Of a stretch of DNA of 64,000 nt, positions 53,236 through 62,182 are shown piece after piece. The stretch's first letter is position 1. Every line of letters begins with the position of its first letter. The position numbers and the translations under genes are program-made. The notes beneath the pieces were generated by a model that searched no databases, was not told the origin of the DNA, and saw only the letters and a program-made list of their open reading frames with translations. The DNA comes from Anaerolineales bacterium (lineage in GTDB: Bacteria > Chloroflexota > Anaerolineae > Anaerolineales > Villigracilaceae): NCBI GenBank assembly GCA_030583925.1, contig CP129482.1, forward strand, positions 62,001 to 126,000, given 5' to 3'.

Positions 53236-53670
53236 TTATTTCACCGTCAACCAGACGCCTGCCAGCACGACCGCTATCCCGATGACGCGCGTGAGTTCCA
53301 ACGGTTTGACGGTCGCGCCGAGCAAGCCAAAATGATCGAGCGCCAACCCCACTAGCAATTGACCCGCCACGATCGTGGTGATCGCGGCGGCGATTCCTAT
53401 GCGTGGAATCATGTAACTGACCGAACCGATGACGATCAGCCCGAAGAATCCCGCCCCGAGCGCGTACCACGGCACGCTCCGCCATTGACTCAGGTTACTG
53501 CCGAGAATCAAAATGGGAATCAACGCAATGACCGCGCCGCCAACGTGGACGATGAACACGCTCTCGAAGATTCCCAGCCGCTGCGTGATCATGCTCGCCA
53601 TCGGGTTTTGCAGTCCGATGGCGATTCCGCCCGCGAGACCGATGAGGATGATGAAGAGGATGGATTCCAT
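53236..53670 (-). CDS. DMT-superfamily (DUF606/YdcZ) small transporter
   Basis: 144 residues with five membrane segments. LAGGIAIGLQNPMASMITQR and AAAITTIVAGQLLVGLALDHFG are characteristic of the DUF606 group, in which each gene encodes half of an EamA-like transporter. Substrate unknown. Only one half-gene is present, so it would act as a homodimer. Confidence 0.82.
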   Translation of the reverse strand: MESILFIILIGLAGGIAIGLQNPMASMITQRLGIFESVFIVHVGGAVIALIPILILGSNLSQWRSVPWYALGAGFFGLIVIGSVSYMIPRIGIAAAITTIVAGQLLVGLALDHFGLLGATVKPLELTRVIGIAVVLAGVWLTVK

Positions 53671-53841
53671 GTGGATGTCCTTTGCTGATGAGATGAAATG
53701 ATGATACTTGATTTCTCTAAATCATGAAATTTAGGGTGCATTCTACTTTTGACCCAGCGGTTCCCGTTTTGTTCGCTAGGCGCAAAATTTTTAATCAAAA
53801 GCCACTTGTACAAATCCTTATTCGGCTGTATTATCAGTCCG

Positions 53842-53860
53842 TTGGGAAACGCGTTCCCAA
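53842..53860. promoter_or_regulatory. Candidate operator upstream of phnD
   Basis: TTGGGAA-ACGCG-TTCCCAA, a 19-bp palindrome with a CG centre, 33 bp before the phnD start. A TACACTATATT stretch follows it and could hold the -10. Regulator unknown. Confidence 0.45.
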
Positions 53861-53892
53861 AATCTACACTATATTGTAAGAGGAGAAGAAAT

Positions 53893-54993
53893 ATGAAAAA
53901 GATGTATTTGTTTCTCACCGTGTTGACGGCGTTGGCGATCGCAATCACCGCCTGCGCGCCCGCCACCCCGGTCGCAACCGAGCCGCCTGCTCCGACTGCG
54001 GTTCCGCCCACTGCGGTCCCGCCGACTGCTACTGAAGCCCCTCCTGCCATTGGCTCGCCCGAACACCCGATCAAAGTGTTGTTCGTTCCATCGGTGGACG
54101 TGGACTTCATGATTTCGAGCGGCGATTTGATTGCTCAAGCGTTGAACGAAGCCACTGGTTACACCTTCGAAGTCAGCGTGCCGACCTCGTACGCCGCGAC
54201 AATTGAAGAGATGTGCGCTTCCCCCGAAGATACCATTGGTTTCATCCCAGCCCTTGGTTACGTGATTGCCAATCAGTTGTGTGGTGTCGAGCCTGGTTTG
54301 GCGGCTGAACGCCGCGGCTGGAACGTTTACTGGACCGGTTTCTACGTTGCCCGCGACAGCCAATATCAGACACTCGAAGATTTGGCAGGCGCTAAATGGG
54401 CATATCCAGATGCCGGTTCCACTTCGGGCTATCTGTACCCTGCCTCGATTTTTGCGGATCTGGGTATCACCACCGGCGAAACCATCGAAGCCGGCGGCCA
54501 TCCGCAATCCATCCTTGCAGTGTATAACGGTCAAGCCGACGTCGCAACCGCGTACTACAGCCCTCCGCTCTATAAGGAAGGCAAATGGGCTATGGGCGAC
54601 GATCCCGATGTCGCGGCTGATGCGGTTGAATCCTGCGCGGCGAATGCTGATGGAGAATTGTGGTGCGGAGACACACGCGTTTTGGATGCGCGTGCCGCTG
54701 TTGTGAAAGACGCTCCCGACATCATTCAGAAAGTGCGCATCCTGGCGCTCTCCAAGGAAATCCCGAACGACACCATGTCGTTCTCGCCCGATTTCCCGGA
54801 TGATTTGAAACAGGCCATCATTGAAGCGGTAACTCAATTCGTTTCGCTTGATAACGAATCTTGCGCTCAGTCTCTCTGCAACGAGAATTTCTACAGCTGG
54901 ACAGCGGTAGGTCCCATTGCCGACGAGAACTTTGATGGCGTCCGCATTTTGGTTGCTCAACAGGGCATCACCCTTGAGAACCTCGGTAAGTAA
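53893..54993 (+). CDS. phnD: Phosphonate-type ABC transporter binding lipoprotein
   Basis: 366 residues. Lipobox ITAC, then a Thr/Pro-rich linker and the PhnD fold: VLFVPSVDVDFMISSGDLIA, SYAATIEEMCA, YPDAGSTSGYLYPASIF and GGHPQSILAVYNGQADVATAY. It binds phosphonate, phosphite or a related oxyanion outside the cell. The gene is followed by a strong hairpin (55011-55042) before phnC, which would keep the binding protein more abundant than the other subunits. Confidence 0.88.
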   Translation: MKKMYLFLTVLTALAIAITACAPATPVATEPPAPTAVPPTAVPPTATEAPPAIGSPEHPIKVLFVPSVDVDFMISSGDLIAQALNEATGYTFEVSVPTSYAATIEEMCASPEDTIGFIPALGYVIANQLCGVEPGLAAERRGWNVYWTGFYVARDSQYQTLEDLAGAKWAYPDAGSTSGYLYPASIFADLGITTGETIEAGGHPQSILAVYNGQADVATAYYSPPLYKEGKWAMGDDPDVAADAVESCAANADGELWCGDTRVLDARAAVVKDAPDIIQKVRILALSKEIPNDTMSFSPDFPDDLKQAIIEAVTQFVSLDNESCAQSLCNENFYSWTAVGPIADENFDGVRILVAQQGITLENLGK

Positions 54994-55010
54994 TGTCAGT
55001 CGCTTTGTAA

Positions 55011-55042
55011 TATCTTGCCCCAGGCGCTCCTGGGGCAAGATA
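55011..55042 (+). terminator. Strong hairpin between phnD and phnC
   Basis: Perfect 14-bp arms TATCTTGCCCCAGG and CCTGGGGCAAGATA with loop CGCT, then TTTAAT. A partial terminator or mRNA stabiliser that would lower phnC and phnE expression. Confidence 0.85.
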
Positions 55043-55118
55043 TTTAATAAGGTATTATTCATTTAATTTATTGCGTTTGTCATCTTTTGAATCGGAATCC
55101 AGAAAGGCGATATTTCAC

Positions 55119-55871
55119 ATGCTAGAAATTAAAAACCTTTCCAAAGTGTATGACGGCGGCGTGCAAGCCCTTAAGAACGTCAGTTTTAGCGTTGAGCAAG
55201 GTGAATTCTTGGCTGTGATCGGACTCAGCGGCTCCGGAAAATCCACCTTGTTGCGTTGCATCAACCGGTTGATCGAACCCACGGACGGCCAAATTATTTG
55301 GGATGGACAAGATGTCACCGCCGCCAGTCAGGATGAAATGCGTCTCGTCCGCCGTAAGATAGGCATGGTCTTTCAGCATTTCAATTTGGTCACCCGTTCA
55401 AAGGTTATCACCAATGTTCTGGCGGGAAGGCTTGGGTATGTTAATCCTCTGATGAGCGCTTTGAATCGCTTTCCGAAAAGCGATATCGAGAAGGCGCTCT
55501 CCCAACTTGATAGAGTCGGTATCAAGGAACAGGCTTACAAGCGTGCCGACGAGCTTAGCGGGGGACAACAACAACGGGTGGGAATCGCCCGCGCCATGAT
55601 GCAGGAACCTGCCATGATACTGGCGGATGAACCTGTCGCCAGCCTCGACCCTGTCCTAGCTCATTCCATTATGCAATACCTCGAAAAAATCAATAAAGAA
55701 GATGGCGTCACCGTCCTTTGCAGTCTCCACTTTCTCGATCTGGTACATCGCTACGCCGACCGGGCGATCGCTCTCAACGGCGGAGTGTTGATGTTCGATG
55801 GGCCGCCTAATAAAATTGACGACGAAAAGTTCCGTGAAATCTACGGCAAAGATGCAGAGCGGGTAGGGTAA
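55119..55871 (+). CDS. phnC: Phosphonate-type ABC transporter ATPase
   Basis: 250 residues from the ATG at 55119. Walker A is GLSGSGKST, signature [15 protein letters not shown], Walker [12 protein letters not shown]. The long insert with [20 protein letters not shown] is specific to PhnC. It powers the transporter and forms an operon with phnD and phnE; 10 bp separate it from phnE. Confidence 0.92.
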   Translation: MLEIKNLSKVYDGGVQALKNVSFSVEQGEFLAVIGLSGSGKSTLLRCINRLIEPTDGQIIWDGQDVTAASQDEMRLVRRKIGMVFQHFNLVTRSKVITNVLAGRLGYVNPLMSALNRFPKSDIEKALSQLDRVGIKEQAYKRADELSGGQQQRVGIARAMMQEPAMILADEPVASLDPVLAHSIMQYLEKINKEDGVTVLCSLHFLDLVHRYADRAIALNGGVLMFDGPPNKIDDEKFREIYGKDAERVG

Positions 55872-55881
55872 AGGAGTAGCC

Positions 55882-57720
55882 ATGAACAAAAAATCTTCTC
55901 CGATCAGGTCACTGGCGGTTGGGCTGGCAACGCTCCTTGTCCTTGTTGTTTTTGCATACGGTTTCTCGGTGACCAACATCAACTTTGAAGAGACCCGCTC
56001 TGAAAGGCGCGTGGCTTCACTCACGCGCATCCTCAGGGCGTTGGCGCATCCCAAGATTTTCGATTATCAATTCGAATCGGTGGACGTTGAAATCCCTTTT
56101 TATTTGGGGTGTCCTGAAGGAGGGGTCGAGGTTCCCGATGTAGACCGATCGGGAGCGTTTATCCTAACAAACGTCGGGTGCGCCGAACCCAAAGGGACCA
56201 TCGTGGTCGAAGGTCATAACTTTCAGGAGAACTCGTCCGGCCCGATCAACTTCGTTGGGTTCAGCGCTGAAGCGCCGGAAGGAGTTCTTCTTCAAGTAGG
56301 CAATTTTCAAGCGGATGCACAAGGCAATTTTCAGGTTGAGGTAACTCTTCCGAACCGCCAGGTCAGAGCAGAGCCTCAAGCCATCCGTGTTACCGGAAGG
56401 GTGCGCGTTGGGGGACCCGAAATCTCTCGTGAAGCTCAAATTACATGGGAGAAAATTGTCGAAACGGTGTTCATGGCGTTGCTTGCCACCACCTTCGGGA
56501 CCATGATAGCCATTCCCATCAGTTTCTTCGCCGCCCGCAACTTGATGTCCGAGGTGCGGACTCCGCTCAGCAACCTTTCTCTTTCACTGATCGGGTGGCC
56601 CCTGGGCATCGGGTTGGGCATAAAGATAAGTCAATTACTTTCCGCGTCGCTGACGCCGCTTTTCAATTCGATGGCAGTCACGTTCATCGGCGCTCTCATT
56701 TTTCCTGTTCTGGGCTTCTTGTTTATCAAGTGGCGCGTATCTAAACAGAAAGAAGACGCGGAATTGCAGTTCAGCGACCGGTTGACGAACCTGCTGTACA
56801 CATTGGTGGCGATGATCCTGGCGATCGCATCCATTTTGTTTCTCGGAAAACTTCTCCTTCAAATAGGCAGTTATCTGACGCCGAACAAGGAAGTCCCGCT
56901 ATATTTCATTCGAAAGTTCATCTTCCAAGTGGGAGATATCGTCACCATGTTCGTGCCCGTCATCGCCGCGCTGGTAAGCGGAGGCATCCTCGGCGGCTTC
57001 TTCGGCAAGATCGGGCAAATGATCAGCGACAAACTGCCGCCAGCGAGAGGGAAAATCCTCAACTTGATCATCACCCCCATCGCCGGCGCGTTGATCGCGG
57101 TGCTCATCATGCAGGGAGTGGATTGGTTCTACCAATTCAACAACCCGGCAATAACGATCCAGTGGCCCGCAATCATCGGCGCGCTCACCGGGTTGGCGTT
57201 GGCGATCATCACCGCGCCCAAACAATCTCTGCCGGTCGGCATTGTCCTCTACGGCATCATCCGCACCATTCTGAACGGCACACGTTCGATCGAAGCCCTC
57301 GTTATGGCGATTGTTTTCGTGGCTTGGGTGGGCTTGGGACCGTTCGCCGGCGCGCTTGCCCTGGCGTTGCACACGGTGGCGTCCAATGCCAAGTTGTATT
57401 CCGAACAGGTCGAAAGCATCCTTCAAGGTCCGTTGGAAGCCATCCAATCCACCGGAGCCAACCGCTTGCAAACCATCGTTTTTGCCGTTGTCCCGCAGAT
57501 CATTCCGCCCTATATTTCCTACACCATGTATCGCTGGGATATTAACGTGCGTATGTCCACGATCATCGGTTTCGTCGGCGGGGGCGGCATTGGTTTTATC
57601 CTCCAGCAGAATATCAACCTGCTGAACTACCGTGCGGCGAGCGTCAACATGCTTGCGATCGCTATCGTCGTCGCCACCATGGACTACATCTCCTCCGTGT
57701 TACGCGAAAAGTACGTTTAG
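55882..57720 (+). CDS. phnE: Oversized PhnE permease with inserted extracytoplasmic domain
   Basis: 612 residues, more than twice the usual PhnE length. After the first membrane helix (about 13-30) comes a roughly 120-residue exported region with IPT/TIG-like beta pattern (VEGHNFQENSSGPINFVGF, GNFQVEVTLPNRQV). A second extra block of membrane helices (about 230-420) precedes the standard PhnE C-terminus, which has EAA-loop sequence SNAKLYSEQVESI and VGGGGIGFILQQNINLLNY. I see no stop or frameshift. It may combine a binding or scaffold domain with the permease. Confidence 0.88.
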   Translation: MNKKSSPIRSLAVGLATLLVLVVFAYGFSVTNINFEETRSERRVASLTRILRALAHPKIFDYQFESVDVEIPFYLGCPEGGVEVPDVDRSGAFILTNVGCAEPKGTIVVEGHNFQENSSGPINFVGFSAEAPEGVLLQVGNFQADAQGNFQVEVTLPNRQVRAEPQAIRVTGRVRVGGPEISREAQITWEKIVETVFMALLATTFGTMIAIPISFFAARNLMSEVRTPLSNLSLSLIGWPLGIGLGIKISQLLSASLTPLFNSMAVTFIGALIFPVLGFLFIKWRVSKQKEDAELQFSDRLTNLLYTLVAMILAIASILFLGKLLLQIGSYLTPNKEVPLYFIRKFIFQVGDIVTMFVPVIAALVSGGILGGFFGKIGQMISDKLPPARGKILNLIITPIAGALIAVLIMQGVDWFYQFNNPAITIQWPAIIGALTGLALAIITAPKQSLPVGIVLYGIIRTILNGTRSIEALVMAIVFVAWVGLGPFAGALALALHTVASNAKLYSEQVESILQGPLEAIQSTGANRLQTIVFAVVPQIIPPYISYTMYRWDINVRMSTIIGFVGGGGIGFILQQNINLLNYRAASVNMLAIAIVVATMDYISSVLREKYV

Positions 57721-57746
57721 CCCGTCGAATTGACGACAGATACAAA

Positions 57747-57781
57747 AACCAAGCCCTCGCAATATGCGGGGGCTTTTGGTT
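57747..57781 (+). terminator. Rho-independent terminator of the phn operon
   Basis: AACCAAGCCCTCGC and GCGGGGGCTTTTGGTT arms, ending in a T-containing tail. Confidence 0.8.
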
Positions 57782-57809
57782 GATTTCAAGATGATATAAT
57801 CTTTTTATC

Positions 57810-58880
57810 ATGGAAACCGGCGCGCTGCTTATCAAACGCTATCAACTGCTCGATCAACTTGGCACGGGCGGCATGTCCAACGTGTTCCGCGCTCGCGACC
57901 TGATGCTCGAACGCTACGTTGCCATCAAAATCTTGCACGAGCATTATTCCAAGGACCCGGCGTTTCAGGAACGCTTCAAAATGGAAGCGCGCGCCGCGGC
58001 GAATCTCTCGCATCCGAACATCGTCACCGTCCACGATTTCGGCTACGACTTCGGGCAATTGTTCATCGTGATGGAATACCTGCCCGGCAAAGACCTCAAA
58101 ACCATTCTGCGCCAGCGCGGACGTTTCAGCGTGGAAGAGGCGATTCCTCTCATCGTGCAAGCTTGCGCGGGCATTGGGTACGCGCACCGCGCTGGGCTCG
58201 TTCACTGCGACGTGAAACCGCACAACATGATCGTCACGCCGGATAGCCGCCTCAAAGTGACCGATTTCGGAATCGCGCGCGCCCTCTCCACCATCCTGCC
58301 TGACGAACGCGCCGATGTAGTCTGGGGCTCGCCGCAATATTTTTCGCCGGAGCAAGCCGTCGGCGAGCCGCCCTCGCCCGCCTCCGACGTGTACTCGCTG
58401 GGCATCGTCCTCTACGAAATGCTCACCGGCGCGCTCCCATTCAACGCCCCCACCAGCGAAGACCTGGCGCGCATGCACCTCGAAGACCAGCCCATCCCCC
58501 TCAACGAATACGTCCCCGATATTCCGCCCGTGCTCGAGCAGATCGTGATGAAAGTGTTATCAAAGGAGCCATCGGCGCGTTATCGCACCGCCGACCAACT
58601 CGGACGCGTGCTCCTCAAATTTGGAACTCAACGCGAGACTTCCCCCGCCCCCGCTTTGAATCTAACTCCCGAAGCCGTGACAACCTACCGACAGCCCGAA
58701 CCGACTCCCTCCTTCGTCGAACCGCTTCAACCCGACCCTCAACCTGCCTACCCAGCGTCAGCCTCCTCCACCCCCGAAATTGACTGGGCGACCATCGGGC
58801 TGGGTCTGCTCGCCCTCATCACCGTCGGCGGATTAATTCCGTTTTGGATCTACATCTACTTCGTTTACAATCCGCGCTAA
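57810..58880 (+). CDS. PknB-type Ser/Thr protein kinase
   Basis: 356 residues. Gly-rich loop LGTGGMSNVF, catalytic Lys in VAIKILHEH, HCDVKPHNM (usual Arg of HRD replaced by Cys), DFGIAR, and the APE-like SPEQA. A Pro-rich linker (about 280-325) and a C-terminal membrane helix (about 327-350) follow, with a very short outer end and no PASTA domains. The HCD form is typical of kinases that do not need activation-loop phosphorylation. It may serve the FHA and PP2C proteins encoded at 39056-42107. Confidence 0.93.
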   Translation: METGALLIKRYQLLDQLGTGGMSNVFRARDLMLERYVAIKILHEHYSKDPAFQERFKMEARAAANLSHPNIVTVHDFGYDFGQLFIVMEYLPGKDLKTILRQRGRFSVEEAIPLIVQACAGIGYAHRAGLVHCDVKPHNMIVTPDSRLKVTDFGIARALSTILPDERADVVWGSPQYFSPEQAVGEPPSPASDVYSLGIVLYEMLTGALPFNAPTSEDLARMHLEDQPIPLNEYVPDIPPVLEQIVMKVLSKEPSARYRTADQLGRVLLKFGTQRETSPAPALNLTPEAVTTYRQPEPTPSFVEPLQPDPQPAYPASASSTPEIDWATIGLGLLALITVGGLIPFWIYIYFVYNPR

Positions 58881-58883
58881 CCC

Positions 58884-58918
58884 AAGGTGACAGTCACTTT
58901 GAAAGTGACTGTCACCTT
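58884..58918. repeat. Palindromic repeat AAGGTGACAGTCACTTT family
   Basis: Perfect 17-bp arms around one G, followed by T: it can also terminate the kinase transcript. Related to 51295-51325. Confidence 0.9.
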
Positions 58919-58926
58919 TTTACGCC

Positions 58927-59589
58927 ATGAAAAAATATCTCCTCGCCCCATCCATCCTCTCCGCCGACTTTACACGGCTCAGCGAAGAACTCGCCACCTG
59001 CGAATCTGCCAAAGCCGATTGGATTCACATTGATGTGATGGACGGTCACTTCGTCCCCAACATCACCATGGGACCGTTCATCGTCGAAGCCTGCCGGCGC
59101 GCGACGAAACTTCCGCTCGATGTGCACCTGATGATCGAAAAACCCGAACGCCATCTCGAAGCGTTTGCAAAGGCGGGAGCCAGCCACATCATCGTGCATA
59201 TCGAGGCTTGCCCACACATCCATCGCACGCTTCAGCAGATTCAAGCCTTGGGATGCAAAGCCGGCGTCGCCTTGAACCCCGGCACCCCCGTCGGCGCGAT
59301 CGACGCGGTGTTAGACGAGGCAGATCAGGTGTTGGTGATGAGCGTCAACCCCGGGTATTCCGGTCAGAAGTTTATTTCGTCCACGGTTGGCAAAGTGAGG
59401 GAAATCCGCAAAAAGTTGGACGCCTTGAAATCCCCCGCCCGACTCGAAGTGGACGGCGGCATCGACGCTGAAACATTACCGAAAATGAAGAAAGCGGGGG
59501 CAACCGTATTTGTCGCGGCGACAGCCATCTTCAAACATCCGCGCGGGACGAAGGCGGGTATCAAAGCCCTGCGCGCCGCAATCAATTAG
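58927..59589 (+). CDS. rpe: Ribulose-phosphate 3-epimerase
   Basis: 220 residues. The TIM-barrel signatures are APSILSADFTRLSEEL, HIDVMDGHFVPNITMGP, LDVHLMIEKPE, VMSVNPGYSGQKF and LEVDGGID. It interconverts ribulose 5-phosphate and xylulose 5-phosphate in the pentose phosphate pathway. The ATG follows a repeat hairpin by 8 bp, with no obvious ribosome-binding site. Confidence 0.96.
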   Translation: MKKYLLAPSILSADFTRLSEELATCESAKADWIHIDVMDGHFVPNITMGPFIVEACRRATKLPLDVHLMIEKPERHLEAFAKAGASHIIVHIEACPHIHRTLQQIQALGCKAGVALNPGTPVGAIDAVLDEADQVLVMSVNPGYSGQKFISSTVGKVREIRKKLDALKSPARLEVDGGIDAETLPKMKKAGATVFVAATAIFKHPRGTKAGIKALRAAIN

Positions 59590-59643
59590 CCACAGAGTCG
59601 CCGAGACGCAGAGAAAATAAAATCTCTGCGTCTCGGCGGCAAA
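59589..59643. repeat. Palindromic repeat GCCACAGAG family
   Basis: GCCACAGAGTCGCCGAGACG and CTGCGTCTCGGCGGCAAA form a long hairpin after rpe. Confidence 0.8.
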
Positions 59644-59695
59644 TTAAAACAAAAATCACGACCTCAGCCGTGACTCTTGTTGCGTGAATGAGTTC

Positions 59696-59881
59696 CTACG
59701 CGACGGACTTGCTCATCGCTTTGATGCACTTGGTGCATAGCACCTTGCGCACGACCCGACCCTGTTCCATCACAATCGTCTTCTGCAAATTCGGTTTGAA
59801 CTTGCGATTGGTGGCGCGCTGGGAGAACGAGCGATTGTGCCCAAAGGTGGTGGACTTGCCGCAGTTAGCACACTTAGCCAT
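59696..59881 (-). CDS. rpmB: 50S ribosomal protein L28
   Basis: 61 residues from the ATG at 59881. AKCANCGKSTTFGHNRSFSQ and CTKCIKAM are the zinc-binding form of L28 with four Cys. Standard length for the short bacterial form. Divergent from the Asp23 and fakA genes, as in many Firmicutes and Chloroflexota. Confidence 0.95.
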   Translation of the reverse strand: MAKCANCGKSTTFGHNRSFSQRATNRKFKPNLQKTIVMEQGRVVRKVLCTKCIKAMSKSVA

Positions 59882-59992
59882 GACTTGCTGTTTCCTTTCC
59901 TTGCTATAATTCCGATATATCTGCCCTTTTGAAGGCACGGCATTTTACCACGTGACTTAATGGCGGGCAAGATGTTAAAATAGGCATGGTAT

Positions 59993-60120
59993 CGTCATTG
60001 CGAGGAGTGGCGCCTCGCGCTGAGCGGAGGACGGAGTCCGAAGACGAAGCGGCGCCGCGAAGTAATCTCCAATACAATGAGGGAGATTGCTTCAGACGCT
60101 GAAGCGTCTTCGCAATGACG
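59993..60120. repeat. Palindromic repeat, CATTGCGAG / GAAGCAATC family, with inserted arm
   Basis: GTCATTGCGAGGAG ... and CTTCGCAATGAC at the ends, with an extra GCGCTGAGCGGAGGACGGAG arm (60018-60055) inside. The same kind of arm occurs near 20935-20980. Confidence 0.8.
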
Positions 60121-60134
60121 GAAATCGAGGATTT

Positions 60135-60491
60135 ATGGGCGAAGATTCGACAACCTTGGGCGGTATCCACATCTCCCCGAACGCTGTGGCGACCATCGCC
60201 TATCAGGCAACGCTGGAATCCTACGGCGTGGTGGGGCTGGCATCGCGTAACCTTGCCGATGGGCTGGTGAAATCCATCGCGCGCGACCCTTCGCGCGGCA
60301 TTACCGTGAAATACAACGGCGAGGAAATTGACATCGAAATCCACATCATCGTCGAGTATGGCACGCGCATCAGCAGTGTGGCGGAAAGCGTCGCCAACAC
60401 GGTCCGCTTTCACGTGGAAAAGGCGCTCGGCTTGAAGGTCAATAGTGTAAACATCCATGTGGCAGGATTGCGCGTGAGCAACACCGACTAG
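60135..60491 (+). CDS. Asp23/Gls24 (YloU-like) protein
   Basis: 118 residues. GGIHISPNAVATIAYQATLESYGVVGLAS and INVHVAGLRV-type end (VNIHVAGLRVSNTD) mark the Asp23 family. These small proteins sit next to the DhaL-domain gene yloV/fakA and rpmB in many Gram-positive-like genomes, as they do here. Probably linked to envelope or lipid metabolism. The start at 60135 is the ATG nearest the conserved region. Confidence 0.9.
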   Translation: MGEDSTTLGGIHISPNAVATIAYQATLESYGVVGLASRNLADGLVKSIARDPSRGITVKYNGEEIDIEIHIIVEYGTRISSVAESVANTVRFHVEKALGLKVNSVNIHVAGLRVSNTD

Positions 60492-60505
60492 AGGAGAAAA
60501 GTAGT

Positions 60506-62173
60506 ATGGCTGTGGATACCGAGCGCGTTGAAAACCTGCGTAAAAAGTCCATCAATGGACAATCCATGAAGCGGCTGGTGGAGGCGGGGCTGGCGTGGTT
60601 GCGCGTCAACCAGCAGACCGTCAACGCCTTGAACGTGTTCCCGGTCCCGGACGGCGACACCGGCACGAACATGGTGCTGACGATGCAATCCGCATGGAAC
60701 GAGATCAAAGACTCCGGTCACCGCAAAGTCAGCGACATGGCGGCGGGTGTGGCGAAAGGCGCGTTGATGGGCGCGCGCGGCAATTCGGGCGTCATCCTTT
60801 CGCAGATCTGGCGCGGTTTTGCGCGCGCTGTGCAGGGCAGAGAAACGCTGGACGGCGAAACGTTGGTGCGGGCGTTCGGCGAAGCGCGCGATACGGCATA
60901 CAAAGGCGTAGTCAAGCCGGTGGAGGGGACGATCTTAACCGTCATACGCGGAGTGGCTGACGCAACGGAAGTAGCCCTCCAGTCCACGAGTGATGCGATC
61001 ACCGTCTTTGAAGTGGCGGTGCGAGCGGCTGACGAAGCCGTCCAACGGACTCCCGATCTCCTGCCGCTTCTCAAACAAGCGGGCGTCGTTGATTCGGGCG
61101 GCAAAGGTTTATTCTTCATGCTAGAGGGGATGTTGCGGCACATCTACGGCGAATCGCTGGAAACGCCGTTGATGAGCGTGCAACCGCTTTCCGCGATGAA
61201 TCTCGAAGGCGCGTTGGAGGAAGTGGAAGAGGGGCAAGATTACGAAGTGGTCGTGGATTTTATGCCGCCAAATGATTTTGATCTGCAAAAATTTTACGGA
61301 CGGCTCGAAGAGATGGGCACATCCATTCAAGTGGGCGAGGGCGAGGGCATGTATCGAATGCACATCCACGTGCCGCTCGAAAAGCGCTACGAACCGATTG
61401 ATTACATCATGGGGCTTGGCACGATCACCAAAGTGGCGATGGAAAACCTACTCGCCCAGATGGACGACATTCAAAAAAGCAAGAAGCAAAATGTTTCATT
61501 CGCGGCGGTGGAGCCGGGTCAGATCGCGGTTGTGGTTGTTTCGCCGGGCGCGGGCTTGAGTCGCATCTTCGCCAGCCTCGGCGCGGCGGCAACCGTCGAG
61601 GGCGGGCAAACGAAGAACCCTTCCACGCAGGATATTTTGGCGTCTTTTGAAAACCTGCCAACCGACAAGGTCATCATTTTGCCGAACAACAAGAACATCA
61701 TCATGGCGGCGAATCAAGCGAAGGATGTGACGGTGAAACAAGTCGCGGTAGTGCCGACGCGCACTGTCCCACAGGGACTTACCGCCATGCTTGCGCTTCA
61801 ACCCGACGGGGAGTTTGATTCGGTCGTGGATAGGATGACCAAATCCCTCAGCGCGGTGCAGACCGGCGAGATCACCATCGCCGTCCGCAACGTCGAGATT
61901 GATGGCGTGAACGTCAAAGATGGGCAGATCATTGCCCTGCTCGACGGAAAATTGGTCGCCTCGGCGAACGCCGTCGAAGAAGGATGCGCTTTATTGCTCG
62001 AGCGCGCCAACGCGGCGGAACACGAACTCATTACCTTCTATTACGGGGAAGATATGCCTCACGCGGAAGCCAACCGCATCGCCGACATGGTGCGCCAGAA
62101 ATATCCCGAACAGGATATTGAAGTGCAAGAAGGCGGGCAGGCGTACTATCATTTTATTATCTCGGTGGAATGA
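60506..62173 (+). CDS. fakA: DhaL/DegV-linked fatty acid kinase FakA-like protein
   Basis: 555 residues. N-terminal DhaL (DAK2) domain (VFPVPDGDTGTNMVLTM, GARGNSGVILSQIWRGF, DSGGKGLFFMLEGM) and C-terminal FakA middle and end domains (DKVIILPNNKNIIMAANQA, VPTRTVPQGLTAML). The family phosphorylates fatty acids carried by FakB (DegV-type) proteins, allowing their entry into phospholipids. No fakB is seen in this window. It starts 14 bp after the Asp23 gene, in one operon. Confidence 0.92.
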   Translation: MAVDTERVENLRKKSINGQSMKRLVEAGLAWLRVNQQTVNALNVFPVPDGDTGTNMVLTMQSAWNEIKDSGHRKVSDMAAGVAKGALMGARGNSGVILSQIWRGFARAVQGRETLDGETLVRAFGEARDTAYKGVVKPVEGTILTVIRGVADATEVALQSTSDAITVFEVAVRAADEAVQRTPDLLPLLKQAGVVDSGGKGLFFMLEGMLRHIYGESLETPLMSVQPLSAMNLEGALEEVEEGQDYEVVVDFMPPNDFDLQKFYGRLEEMGTSIQVGEGEGMYRMHIHVPLEKRYEPIDYIMGLGTITKVAMENLLAQMDDIQKSKKQNVSFAAVEPGQIAVVVVSPGAGLSRIFASLGAAATVEGGQTKNPSTQDILASFENLPTDKVIILPNNKNIIMAANQAKDVTVKQVAVVPTRTVPQGLTAMLALQPDGEFDSVVDRMTKSLSAVQTGEITIAVRNVEIDGVNVKDGQIIALLDGKLVASANAVEEGCALLLERANAAEHELITFYYGEDMPHAEANRIADMVRQKYPEQDIEVQEGGQAYYHFIISVE

Positions 62174-62182
62174 TTTGACGGC

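Noticed and set aside
57810..58880. Treating the HCD motif of the kinase as an inactivating change
   Set aside because: Catalytic Lys, Asp and DFG are all intact; Cys or Gly in place of Arg before the catalytic Asp is known in active non-RD kinases.
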